A stretch of DNA of 52,661 bases. Origin: Halanaerobium saccharolyticum (GTDB taxonomy: Bacteria > Bacillota > Halanaerobiia > Halanaerobiales > Halanaerobiaceae). A model generated the notes under the pieces. It ran no database searches. It saw nothing but the letters and a program-made list of their open reading frames with translations, and had not been told where the DNA came from. A program made the translations under genes and the position numbers. The stretch is taken from the NCBI RefSeq assembly GCF_004362045.1, contig NZ_SNWX01000021.1:1-52661 (forward strand), in the 5' to 3' direction. The first letter of the stretch is position 1. Each line of letters begins with the position of its first letter. Below, piece after piece: positions 7,829 to 16,693 of this stretch.

Positions 7829-9103
7829 TTAAATTTCCTCCTTATCTACTAGCTTCTTCATTTCTTCTAATAAATTACTTAATTGAATTTCTTTTTCATC
7901 TCCACTTTTCATGTTTCTGATTGTAGCAGAGTTGTTATTTAGTTCATCTTCTCCAATAATTATAGTAAATTCGGCATTCATACGATCAGCTGATTTCATC
8001 TGAGAACCAACACCACGATCAAGATAATCCATTTCAGTTCTAAAATTTTGATTTCTTAATTGATCAAGTAGTTTAAAAGATTCCTTTTTGGCTTTATCTC
8101 CAATTACTGTTATGTATAGATCAACACCTGATTCTACAGGCAGCTGAATATCTTTTGCTTCCAGAGAAAGTAATAATCTCTCAATCCCTAAAGCAAAACC
8201 AATACCCGGCAGATCTCTTTTTCCGATTTCTTCAGCCAGACCATTATAACGCCCTCCACCAAAGACAGTATTCTGGGCTCCCAGAGCATTGTCTTTAATT
8301 TCAAAAGCTGTATTAGTATAATAATCTAAACCTCTTACCAGCAGAGGATTAATTATATAATCAAGATTCAGGATATCAAGATACTCCTGCACCTCATCAA
8401 AGTGATCAGTACAACTCTCACAGAGATTATCGGTAATTTTAGGTGCTTCTTTGATTACAGACTGACAGTTTTCATTTTTGCAGTCTAAAACCCGCAGTGG
8501 ATTTCTATCAATTCTACTTTTACAGTTATCACATAATTGATCTTTGCGTTGATTTAAGTAATCTTTTAATTTATCTACATAAGATGGTCGGCACTCACCA
8601 CAGCCAACACTATTTAAATGAAGCTCTAAGTCATCAAGTCCAAATCCCTGCAGTAAACGCATACCCAGAGAAATAATTTCTGCATCAAGAGCCGGGTCAT
8701 TAGAAGCTATTGCTTCAACCCCGAGCTGATGAAACTGTCTAAATCTGCCGGACTGAGGTCTTTCATATCTAAACATCGGTCCAATATAATAATATTTTGT
8801 AGGCTGAGCCTGACCATAAATTTTATTTTCTAAAAATGACCTGATTACAGAAGCTGTTCCTTCTGGTCTTAAGGTAATACTTCTACCACCCTTATCTTCG
8901 AAAGTGTACATTTCTTTTTCAACAATATCGGTAACCTCACCAATACCCCGCTGAAAAAGTTCTGTATATTCGAAAATAGGAGTTCTTATTTCTTGATAAT
9001 TATAGTTTGAAAATATCTCATGTGTTTTCTTTTCAATATACTGCCACTTTAATGTATCAGGGGGAAGTATATCATTAGTACCTCTTGGAGCATTAAACTT
9101 CAT
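7829..9103 (-). CDS. hisS: Histidine--tRNA ligase
   Basis: This class II synthetase has 424 residues. The start MKFNAPRGTNDILP is typical. Motif 2 region FRYERPQSGRFRQFHQLG lies near 112-129, the histidine-A motif region GLDYYTNTAFE near 260, GGGRYNGL near 282, and motif 3 GIGFALGIERLLL near 300. The C-terminal 90 residues form the anticodon-binding domain. Paired cysteines (CGEC and CDNC, then CKNENC and CESC, about 167-232) lie in the insertion domain, as in other clostridial HisRS. It forms an operon with aspS. A large hairpin lies upstream, and I see no clear promoter of its own. Confidence 0.98.
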   Translation of the reverse strand: MKFNAPRGTNDILPPDTLKWQYIEKKTHEIFSNYNYQEIRTPIFEYTELFQRGIGEVTDIVEKEMYTFEDKGGRSITLRPEGTASVIRSFLENKIYGQAQPTKYYYIGPMFRYERPQSGRFRQFHQLGVEAIASNDPALDAEIISLGMRLLQGFGLDDLELHLNSVGCGECRPSYVDKLKDYLNQRKDQLCDNCKSRIDRNPLRVLDCKNENCQSVIKEAPKITDNLCESCTDHFDEVQEYLDILNLDYIINPLLVRGLDYYTNTAFEIKDNALGAQNTVFGGGRYNGLAEEIGKRDLPGIGFALGIERLLLSLEAKDIQLPVESGVDLYITVIGDKAKKESFKLLDQLRNQNFRTEMDYLDRGVGSQMKSADRMNAEFTIIIGEDELNNNSATIRNMKSGDEKEIQLSNLLEEMKKLVDKEEI

Positions 9104-9144
9104 TTTATTTCACCTACTATTTTATTTATTAAAATTTTTAACTA

Positions 9145-9195
9145 TTTTTAGAAAATCTACCAGTTAAAGTCATTTAGAACTAAAACTGGTAGATT
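9145..9195 (-). terminator. Long-stem terminator or attenuator between the SurA_N-TPR gene and hisS
   Basis: A perfect 12-bp inverted repeat (AATCTACCAGTT / AACTGGTAGATT, 9154-9165 and 9184-9195) with an 18-base loop is followed on the minus strand by TTTTCT. It most simply ends the upstream gene. Since no obvious hisS promoter follows, partial read-through is likely. Confidence 0.65.
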
Positions 9196-9226
9196 GTAAT
9201 CTTGATTATTAAATTAAAAACTAATT

Positions 9227-10504
9227 TTATTTACTGTTTCCCTGACTACTTTCTTCTATCTTATTATTGGATTCTTCTGCCGCATCTTTGACATCTGTAT
9301 TATTAGTATTTTCTTCATCATTCTCACCAGGGACTGAAGGTACATTTTTAGATTGCATTTGCTTACTTAAACGCTGGATTTCTTCCATTTCAGCTTTAGC
9401 TTTTTCTTCAGCTCCTAATCTGCTGTACATCATATACAGCTGATAATGAGTCATAAAATCATCTTTTGCTGCTGCAGCAACCTTATCCAGCTGGGTAATA
9501 GCTGCTTCGTTGTTATTTTGATCAGCCAGGAATTGAGCATAATTAATCCTTAAATTATTGTTTTCAGGAAAAGCTTTAATTGCATTCTCATATACTTCTT
9601 TTGCCTGGTCAAATTTATCCTGCTGCTTATAGGACCGGGCTAGATAAGTGTAAAATATGGGATCTGTTTCTTCCTGTTTCACCAGCTCAGAGAACTTTTC
9701 TACAGCAGTAGTATAATTTTCATTTTGCAAGGCATGATAAGCACTTAACACAGGATTGTTAATAGTTATTTCAGCAGAGGCTTTTAAATCCTTTAACCAT
9801 TTATTTATAGCCTCATTTCTTTTTTTATTTTTAATTTCACTTTTTAAATCAGACCTTACATCTGACAGAGCAGGACGTTGACTGGATTCTGAGTCTGTAT
9901 TATTTTCTGCCGCTTTAGTTTCTGATTCAGGTTCAGGATATTTTTTATTATATAAATCTTTTATCTCCTGTTCACTTACTTTAATTTCTCCAACTGATTT
10001 ATCAATGGTTTTAGTTATAGTCTTACTTTCTTTCAAATTAGACTTAATATCGCTTCTTAATTCCCCAAGAGTATAACCCTGTTTAGATAAAGCCGCGGTT
10101 AACTCTTCCTCAGTCATTTTGTTTTGATCTAAAATATTCTTGTAGTTTTCATCTATTTCAGATTTTGAAACCTCGACATTAATATCAAGTGTTTCTGCCT
10201 GAGCCATAATTAATTTTCTTTCAATCAAAGCATTTAAAACATTGTATCTAAAAGGTATAATCTGGCTGCTGCTCAGATTAGATTGTGGTGCCTGCTGCTG
10301 TAAAAGTGAATAGTATTCCTGCTGCGAAATTTCCATACCATTTACTTCTGCAATTACAGCCGGCGTCTGATTTGAAGCCTGGCCGCCGCCCCCACTCTGT
10401 CTATTCAAATAAGCACCAAAACCCATAAAACCTCCGGAAATGACAAAAATAATCACAACTATATAAACAATAATTTTACTGTTATCGCGTAAAGTATCAA
10501 ACAA
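9227..10504 (-). CDS. Membrane-anchored SurA_N-type chaperone domain with TPR repeats, no PPIase domain
   Basis: The 425 residues comprise one N-terminal membrane anchor (about 10-32, PpiD/SurA style), a Gly-rich linker, and a SurA N-terminal chaperone-like region. That region runs from about 48 to 185 (VIAEVNGMEISQQEYY, then LNALIERKLIMAQAE). A low-complexity linker rich in Glu, Ser and Asn (188-212) comes next, then a helix resembling the segment that normally follows a parvulin domain (about 213-248, ending KASAEITI). TPR-like repeats occupy about 250-385 and an acidic Asn-rich tail ends the protein. The parvulin PPIase domain is absent. It is probably exported and faces the periplasm, so an envelope-folding role is plausible. 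The gene starts with TTG and has its own promoter and terminator. Confidence 0.8.
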   Translation of the reverse strand: MFDTLRDNSKIIVYIVVIIFVISGGFMGFGAYLNRQSGGGGQASNQTPAVIAEVNGMEISQQEYYSLLQQQAPQSNLSSSQIIPFRYNVLNALIERKLIMAQAETLDINVEVSKSEIDENYKNILDQNKMTEEELTAALSKQGYTLGELRSDIKSNLKESKTITKTIDKSVGEIKVSEQEIKDLYNKKYPEPESETKAAENNTDSESSQRPALSDVRSDLKSEIKNKKRNEAINKWLKDLKASAEITINNPVLSAYHALQNENYTTAVEKFSELVKQEETDPIFYTYLARSYKQQDKFDQAKEVYENAIKAFPENNNLRINYAQFLADQNNNEAAITQLDKVAAAAKDDFMTHYQLYMMYSRLGAEEKAKAEMEEIQRLSKQMQSKNVPSVPGENDEENTNNTDVKDAAEESNNKIEESSQGNSK

Positions 10505-10596
10505 AACCTTACACTCCCCTCTCTTAAATATAATATTTTTTAAAATAAAAATTACTACTTAGAAATTAGTCCCTTATTAAAATATAATCTTTAATA

Positions 10597-10625
10597 ATTT
10601 TAACCTATTAAAATTTAGATGTCAA
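10597..10625 (-). promoter_or_regulatory. Promoter of the SurA_N-TPR gene
   Basis: TTGACA (10620-10625) and TAAAAT (10597-10602) are separated by 17 bases, directly after the MBL hydrolase stop codon. The predicted leader is about 85 nt. Confidence 0.75.
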
Positions 10626-10628
10626 ACC

Positions 10629-11255
10629 TCAACTCATAGCAGGCCAGACTCTATTTCTGAAAACACTTAGAGTACTTTTCGGGCCATGGCCGGGATAAAA
10701 TGTGCAGTCCTCTGGAAGCTTAAACAATTTCTTTTCAATAGAATTTTTAAGCTGAGCCGGATTACTATCTTCCAGATCAGTTCTGCCAACACCATTTGCA
10801 AAGATACAATCTCCGGAAAAAAGCACTTTCTTTTCGGGAAGATAAATTGATATTCCATCCTGACTGTGGCCTGGAGTATAAAAAACCTTTAATTTTAAAC
10901 CTTCAAAAATAATTTCTTCATTTTCAGTCAATGATCTATCCAGAGGTCTTGAAATAATCTTTTGATTCATAAATAATTGAGATAAATTCAATTTTGGATC
11001 CTTAAATTTTAAGTCAGCATCAGGATGAGCCAGGATATCTGCACCTGTTTTATTCTTCAAAAAGTCATTAGCAGCTATATGATCAAAATGTCCGTGAGTA
11101 TTAATTATATATTTGAGTTCTAAATTGTGATTCTTAAGATAGTCATATAATCTTTTTCCCTCTGCTCCCGGATCAATTATAAAAGCTTTATTATTTTTTG
11201 AAACCAGGTAACTTTTAACCATTAATTCACCAACAGTAAATTCTTTTAATTCCAT
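10629..11255 (-). CDS. MBL-fold metallo-hydrolase (glyoxalase II-like)
   Basis: This 208-residue protein has the metallo-beta-lactamase fold. The metal-binding motif THGHFDH lies at about 53-59, a second-site histidine in YTPGHSQDG near 130, the bridging aspartate in FSGDCIF near 150, and the last ligand in YPGHGPKST near 193. Small single-domain proteins like this often hydrolyse thioesters such as S-lactoylglutathione, but the true substrate is not known for most Bacillota homologues. It follows dtd by 20 bases, the usual clostridial relA-dtd-MBL order. Confidence 0.9.
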   Translation of the reverse strand: MELKEFTVGELMVKSYLVSKNNKAFIIDPGAEGKRLYDYLKNHNLELKYIINTHGHFDHIAANDFLKNKTGADILAHPDADLKFKDPKLNLSQLFMNQKIISRPLDRSLTENEEIIFEGLKLKVFYTPGHSQDGISIYLPEKKVLFSGDCIFANGVGRTDLEDSNPAQLKNSIEKKLFKLPEDCTFYPGHGPKSTLSVFRNRVWPAMS

Positions 11256-11275
11256 ATTCTCACCTATTTCAATAA

Positions 11276-11725
11276 TTAAAAATTCTTTTTGCTATCTACT
11301 AAAATTGTAACTGGACCGTCATTCACTAAACTAACATCCATCATTGCCTGAAACTGACCAGTTTCAATTTTAAGCTCTGACTTTTTTGCTTCTTCAACAA
11401 AATAATTATAAATTTTCTCTGCTTCGGCCGGCGGTGCAGCTTTAAAAAAACTGGGTCTTCTGCCCTGTCTGCAGTCTCCAAATAAAGTGAATTGTGAAAC
11501 CAGCATCAAATTTTTATTTAAATCAAGAGCGGATAAATTTAATTTTTCATCTTCATCTTCAAAAATTCTGAGATTAATTATTTTTTCTAAAAGATAATCT
11601 GCATCATTCTGAGTATCTTCTTTACCAATTCCCAAGAACACCAATAAACCGGAGTCAATTTCTCCGGTTATCTCAGACTCTACTTCAACTTTAGCACTTT
11701 TAACGCGCTGTACCACAGCTCGCAT
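11276..11725 (-). CDS. dtd: D-aminoacyl-tRNA deacylase
   Basis: DTD hydrolyses D-aminoacyl-tRNA and glycyl-tRNA-Ala, protecting translation. The chosen ATG at 11725 gives MRAVVQRV, the usual N-terminus (149 residues). It has GGAG eight bases upstream; the GTG three codons earlier overlaps that site. Signature motifs are SQFTLFGD (about 78-85) and NDGPVTI (about 135-141), where most family members have N-x-GPVT. It is preceded by relA with a 16-base gap, a very common pairing. Confidence 0.96.
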   Translation of the reverse strand: MRAVVQRVKSAKVEVESEITGEIDSGLLVFLGIGKEDTQNDADYLLEKIINLRIFEDEDEKLNLSALDLNKNLMLVSQFTLFGDCRQGRRPSFFKAAPPAEAEKIYNYFVEEAKKSELKIETGQFQAMMDVSLVNDGPVTILVDSKKNF

Positions 11726-11741
11726 CTGATTCACTCCTCGA

Positions 11742-13889
11742 TTAAGCAGGTTTAGCTCGACTTACATTAAGCACTCCTGATATTGATTCTATTTTTCTCA
11801 TTATGTCATACATTTGCTCTGTAGAACTTAGTTCCAGTGATAAATTAATAACTGCTCGATTATGCTCACTGGTCCTGGCCATAACTGATAATAAATTAAT
11901 TTTTTCCTCTTTAATTATATGAGTAATATCATTTAGCAGAGCACTCTTATTAACTGCATCAATTCGGAGATCAACCTGATAGGACTCTGTACGTCCACGC
12001 TCCCAGCTGACCTCAATTATTCTTTCAGGCTCACTTTCAGCAAGATTTTTTAGATTTTTGCAGTCTTCTCTATGAACAGAAACTCCTCGCCCTCTGGTAA
12101 TATAACCAACTATGTCATCACCAGGAACCGGATTGCAGCATTTTGCCATCCTGACAAGCATATCATCCATACCCTTGACTGAAACACCTTTATCAACTGA
12201 AGATGATTTATGCTGGCCGTGACCTGGTTTTTTCTCAAAATCTGGTTCAGGCTCATAGTCTTCAAACTTACTTACTACCTGCTTGGGACTAATATTGCTG
12301 TAACCCAGTTCTTCTAATAAATCATCAATATCTTTTCTTCCCAGCTCTTTAGTGATTTCTTTCAGTTCTTTTTCTTTTTCTTTTTCACTTAATTCAATAT
12401 TATGCTTTTCGAGATGCTCATCTAAAATTCGATGACCTTTTTTTATAATCTCATCCCGGCGCTGTTTTTTAAACCAGTGCTTAATTTTACTTCTAGCTTT
12501 AGAAGTTTTAACAAAGTTTAACCAATCACGGGAAGGGCCATTACTATTTTTAGATGTTAAAATCTCAACAATGTCACTGTTTTTTAGCTTATATTCCAGG
12601 GGAACAATTTTCCCATTCACCTTTGCTCCTACACAGCGGTGACCAACCTCAGTATGAATATGATAGGCAAAATCAACAGGGGTTCCACCTTTGGGAAGTG
12701 ACACAACATCACCTTCAGGGGTGAATACAAAAACTTCGTCCTCAAAAAGATCAATTTTTAAAGTTTCCATAAATTCCTGTGGTTCCTGTAAGTCTTTCTG
12801 CCACTCTAAAAGTCTCCTTAACCAGGATAACTTTTCTTCAAACTTATCATCCCCTACTTTACCTTCTTTATATCTCCAGTGAGCAGCAATTCCATATTCA
12901 GCAGTTTTATGCATTTCATAAGTTCTGATCTGGACTTCAAGTGGATCCCCATTAGGGGCAATAACAGTTGTATGCAGGGACTGATACATATTAGATTTAG
13001 GCATAGCAATATAATCTTTAAACCTACCCGGCATTGGCTTCCAGATCTCATGAATTATTCCCAGCACCTCATAGCAGTCTTTTACATTCTCTACTAAAAC
13101 ACGGACCGCTGTTAAATCATATATTTCATTAAATTCTACTTCTTTACGTTTCATTTTATTGTAGATACTATAGAGATGTTTGGGACGGCCATAAATTTCA
13201 GCATCTATATCATGTTCTTCTAAAGTTGATTTTAGCTTCTCTATAGCCTCTTGAATATCTTTTTCTCTCTGTTTCCGGTTTGCCTGCACTTTATGAGAAA
13301 CCTCATAATACATATCTGGTTTTAAATACCTAAAAGATAAATCTTCCAGCTCCCACTTTATCTTCGACATTCCCAGACGGTGGGCAAGAGGAGCATATAT
13401 TTCCAGAGTTTCTCTTGACTTTTCCTTGCGTTTTTCTTTTTTCATATAATTTAATGTCCTCATATTATGAAGACGATCTGCAAGTTTAATTAAAACAACT
13501 CTTATATCTTCGGCCATTGCAACAAACATTTTGCGCAAACTTTCTGCCTGCTGATCTGCTTTTGTTTTAAACTGCATTCTTGTTAGTTTTGTGACTCCAT
13601 CCACAATATGGGCTACTTCAGCTCCAAACTCTTTTTCTATTTCTTCACTGCTGATACCTGTATCTTCTACCACATCATGTAATAAAGAAGCTACAATTGA
13701 AACTATATCAAGCTCTAGATCAGCAAGAATAATTGAGACACCCAGTGGATGTTCAACAAAAGGCTCTCCAGAAACCCGGTATTGCTCAGCATGAGCACTT
13801 TCGGCATACTGATAGGCCTTTTTAACCATTTCTAAATCTGGATCATCCATATAAGATTGTATTTTATCTAATAAGGTATCTAATTCCAT
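11742..13889 (-). CDS. relA: Bifunctional (p)ppGpp synthetase/hydrolase RelA/SpoT
   Basis: This protein makes and degrades the stringent-response alarmone. The 715 residues hold all domains of a long RSH enzyme: an HD hydrolase domain (His71-Asp72 in LLHDVVEDT); a synthetase domain (about 220-345, with GRPKHLYSIYNKM and YQSLHTTV); a TGS domain (about 385-445); a helical/zinc-finger region with the Cys-Cys pair in AKCCNPVPGD; and a C-terminal ACT domain (about 640-715). Both catalytic centres look intact, so it is probably bifunctional. It lies in the apt-relA-dtd order typical of Bacillota. Confidence 0.97.
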   Translation of the reverse strand: MELDTLLDKIQSYMDDPDLEMVKKAYQYAESAHAEQYRVSGEPFVEHPLGVSIILADLELDIVSIVASLLHDVVEDTGISSEEIEKEFGAEVAHIVDGVTKLTRMQFKTKADQQAESLRKMFVAMAEDIRVVLIKLADRLHNMRTLNYMKKEKRKEKSRETLEIYAPLAHRLGMSKIKWELEDLSFRYLKPDMYYEVSHKVQANRKQREKDIQEAIEKLKSTLEEHDIDAEIYGRPKHLYSIYNKMKRKEVEFNEIYDLTAVRVLVENVKDCYEVLGIIHEIWKPMPGRFKDYIAMPKSNMYQSLHTTVIAPNGDPLEVQIRTYEMHKTAEYGIAAHWRYKEGKVGDDKFEEKLSWLRRLLEWQKDLQEPQEFMETLKIDLFEDEVFVFTPEGDVVSLPKGGTPVDFAYHIHTEVGHRCVGAKVNGKIVPLEYKLKNSDIVEILTSKNSNGPSRDWLNFVKTSKARSKIKHWFKKQRRDEIIKKGHRILDEHLEKHNIELSEKEKEKELKEITKELGRKDIDDLLEELGYSNISPKQVVSKFEDYEPEPDFEKKPGHGQHKSSSVDKGVSVKGMDDMLVRMAKCCNPVPGDDIVGYITRGRGVSVHREDCKNLKNLAESEPERIIEVSWERGRTESYQVDLRIDAVNKSALLNDITHIIKEEKINLLSVMARTSEHNRAVINLSLELSSTEQMYDIMRKIESISGVLNVSRAKPA

Positions 13890-13933
13890 CTATATTTATA
13901 CTCCTTTATTTATCCAGAAATCAAATAAATATA

Positions 13934-14446
13934 TTACTCAATCAAAAGTGATTTTACTTCATAATCTTTTAGAACTTCTCTCCCGGTAAGTGCATCCAAT
14001 TCTAATAAAAATGCACAACCAACAACTTCCCCACCCAATTCTTCTATCATTTCTGTGGCAGCAAGAGTGGTTCCACCAGTAGCAAGTAGATCATCTACCA
14101 GTAAGATTTTATCTCCTCTGGTAACTGCATCTTTATGTATTTCAATCTCATTTTTACCATACTCTAATTCATAAGATTTTCTTAGTACTTCATGTGGAAG
14201 TTTACCAGGTTTTCTGATAGGTATAAAACCTTTATCAAGTTCAATAGCTAAAGGAGTTCCTACCAAAAACCCTCTGGCTTCAATTCCTACCACATAATCA
14301 ATATCATAATCTCTAAACATATCAGCCATTTTTTCTATGGCTTCCTTGAGTGTGTCCTTATCTCTCAAAAGTGGAGTTATATCTTTAAATAAGATTCCTT
14401 CTTTTGGGAAATCAGGTATATTTCTTATTTTGTCACTAAGATTCAT
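13934..14446 (-). CDS. apt: Adenine phosphoribosyltransferase
   Basis: APRT salvages adenine to AMP with PRPP. I place the start at the ATG at 14446 (170 residues, MNLSDKIRNIPDFP) because a perfect AAGGAGG site lies just upstream, whereas the longer frame starts inside recJ without one. The PRPP-binding loop is ILLVDDLLATGGT (about 113-125), and the GIEARGFLVGTPLA motif is present. The start overlaps the end of recJ by 11 bases, so translation is likely coupled. Confidence 0.96.
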   Translation of the reverse strand: MNLSDKIRNIPDFPKEGILFKDITPLLRDKDTLKEAIEKMADMFRDYDIDYVVGIEARGFLVGTPLAIELDKGFIPIRKPGKLPHEVLRKSYELEYGKNEIEIHKDAVTRGDKILLVDDLLATGGTTLAATEMIEELGGEVVGCAFLLELDALTGREVLKDYEVKSLLIE

Positions 14447-16658
14447 TTTTATCCTCCTTAAAATTAGATACATCTGCAATCAGGTCAAATAGATTTTCTT
14501 TAAAGATCAAATCTTTAAATACCATAAAATTTTCCATTCGCCTGGATAATCTATTATATCGTACTGAGCCTTTAAAGTCCAATTCGTTTTCATTATTTGC
14601 TGCTATTTCTTTCTGCTTCAGATGTTCAATTAATTTACTATTATATTCAATGTCTGACCCAGAAAATAAAAGTATTACCTTAATAGACTGAGCTTCAATA
14701 TTTTTTTCAAACCCCTGCAGAATCTCATAAAAATGTTCCCACGAAAAGGGTAGTGAATAAAATATCAGATGTGAAAAATCATTTTGCAGTTCGAATTGGT
14801 TAGCAAAAAAATAATGTTCTGAATAGTTCTGAGTAAAATCACTATTTTCCTTTTTATGATTAACATATACAGCAGCCTTTTTGAGCCATTTTTTACTAAG
14901 TAATTTCTTTAAAGTCCATTTTTTATCTTTGGTATTTCTGTAATCATAAAAAGAATAATTATCCTCTTCAAATACTAAGGCAGTAGAAATATCATTTTGA
15001 GGACGATAATCGTCTACTTTTAGCTGAATATTTTCCTGGCCCCGCCAGCGGTTAATTTCTGGCTGAGCTATTAAATCAATTCTGGCAGCAGAAATATTTT
15101 CAAATTGATCCCCCATGTTAAAAGCCACAGCCTGAATTCCATTTTCTAAATATATTTTAAGATGTTTATTTTCTTTTCCCATCTGATAACATTTTTTAGA
15201 TTTTAAGTTTCTAAATAAGAATTTAGGAGCCGGATTTGCAATCCCAAAAGGTCTGAACTTTTCTAAACCCCGTATAAATTCCTTATTCACCCTTGATAGA
15301 TCAAGATTAATATCAACTTTTCTAGTTTTTAAAAAATCTTCTCTTTCCAAATTTTTAAAAAGGTATTTTTCAAATACATCTTTAAATTCATTTATCTTAT
15401 CCACCTTAATACTTAATCCAGCCGCTGCTTTATGGCCGCCAAAATTCAGAAGTACAGACTGACAGTGTTTTAAAGCCTGATAAATATTAAGCGCTGAAAT
15501 GCTGCGGGCAGAACCTTTAGCAGTATTACTTTCTTGATCAACAGCAAATAAGATTACAGGTAAATTATATTTTTCCAACAATCTGGAAGCAACAATCCCA
15601 ATGATTCCAGAATGCCATTCTGAATCAGCTAAAATAATAGACCTTTTATTTTCTAAATCAATATTTGCAATCTTTTTTTCAGCAGCTTGATAAATTCTTT
15701 CTTCCTGCTGCTGTCGCTGTTTATTAATCTCAATTAATTTTTTTGCGATTACTCTCAGTTTTACTTCGTCTTCACCAATTAAAAGTTTTAATGCTTCTTC
15801 AGCATCATGGATTCTTCCGGCTGCATTCAATGGAGGTCCAATGATATATCCTATCTGACCCGCGCTTATTTTAGTTTTATCCAGTTTTAATTCTTCAATT
15901 AATATTTTAAGGCCAGGGACTTTATCATTCTGAATCAATTTTAAGCCATTTTTAACCAGTATCCTGTTTTCATCTTTTAAAGGCGCGATGTCCGCTACTG
16001 TTCCCAAAGCAGCAATCGGTAAAAGCTCAGCTTTCATTTCCTTAACCACTCCGGAATTTAAAGCCTGAGCAAGTTTAAAAGCAGTCCCTACCCCTGCAAT
16101 TTCCTCTGCAAAATAATTTTCTTCCTGCACCAGGTGATGATTAATAACTGCTGCTGCAGACGGTAATTTTCCCGCAGGAGTATGGTGATCAGTAATAATC
16201 AAATCTATCCCAATTTCTTTTAAATATTCAGCCTCTTTAAAAGCTGTTATTCCGCAGTCTACAGTAATAATTAGATCAATTTCTCTTGCTGAAATTTCTT
16301 TTAAAGAATTAATATTTAAACCATATCCATCTTTAATTCTATCGGGGAGAAAATAATTAACTTTAATCTTATAGGCATTATAAAAAAATCTATATAAAAG
16401 CGAGGTTGAAGTTATTCCATCAACATCATAGTCTCCATAGATCAAAATATTCTCCCTGTTTGCAATCGCCTTATTTATTCTCTTAACCGCTTTATCCATT
16501 TCAGGCAGCAGAAATGGATCACTTAAATACTCTAAATCTGAATTCAAATATATATCTCTATCCTGTTGTGACTTAATACCACGCTCAGCCATTAATTTAT
16601 CTAGAAAACCTATACTTGCGTTTTCTTGATAAGAAAGTATTTTCCAAATTTTATTCAT
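14436..16658 (-). CDS. recJ: Single-stranded-DNA-specific exonuclease RecJ
   Basis: RecJ is a 5'-3' ssDNA exonuclease of the DHH family used in recombination and repair. At 740 residues it is of the longer clostridial type. The DHH core begins near residue 70 with IYGDYDVDG. Other motifs are TVDCG (about 133), ITDHHTP (about 157), and the DHHA1 domain with GGHKAAAGLSI near 412. The last 200 residues form a poorly conserved C-terminal extension with no motif I recognise. It is followed by an overlapping apt. Confidence 0.95.
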   Translation of the reverse strand: MNKIWKILSYQENASIGFLDKLMAERGIKSQQDRDIYLNSDLEYLSDPFLLPEMDKAVKRINKAIANRENILIYGDYDVDGITSTSLLYRFFYNAYKIKVNYFLPDRIKDGYGLNINSLKEISAREIDLIITVDCGITAFKEAEYLKEIGIDLIITDHHTPAGKLPSAAAVINHHLVQEENYFAEEIAGVGTAFKLAQALNSGVVKEMKAELLPIAALGTVADIAPLKDENRILVKNGLKLIQNDKVPGLKILIEELKLDKTKISAGQIGYIIGPPLNAAGRIHDAEEALKLLIGEDEVKLRVIAKKLIEINKQRQQQEERIYQAAEKKIANIDLENKRSIILADSEWHSGIIGIVASRLLEKYNLPVILFAVDQESNTAKGSARSISALNIYQALKHCQSVLLNFGGHKAAAGLSIKVDKINEFKDVFEKYLFKNLEREDFLKTRKVDINLDLSRVNKEFIRGLEKFRPFGIANPAPKFLFRNLKSKKCYQMGKENKHLKIYLENGIQAVAFNMGDQFENISAARIDLIAQPEINRWRGQENIQLKVDDYRPQNDISTALVFEEDNYSFYDYRNTKDKKWTLKKLLSKKWLKKAAVYVNHKKENSDFTQNYSEHYFFANQFELQNDFSHLIFYSLPFSWEHFYEILQGFEKNIEAQSIKVILLFSGSDIEYNSKLIEHLKQKEIAANNENELDFKGSVRYNRLSRRMENFMVFKDLIFKENLFDLIADVSNFKEDKNES

Positions 16659-16693
16659 TAATTATCACCAAAACTTATTATTTATTGTTATTT

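Noticed and set aside
9104-9226. T-box riboswitch before hisS
   Set aside because: No TGGNACCGCG-type T-box sequence or stem I features; the gap holds only one simple hairpin.
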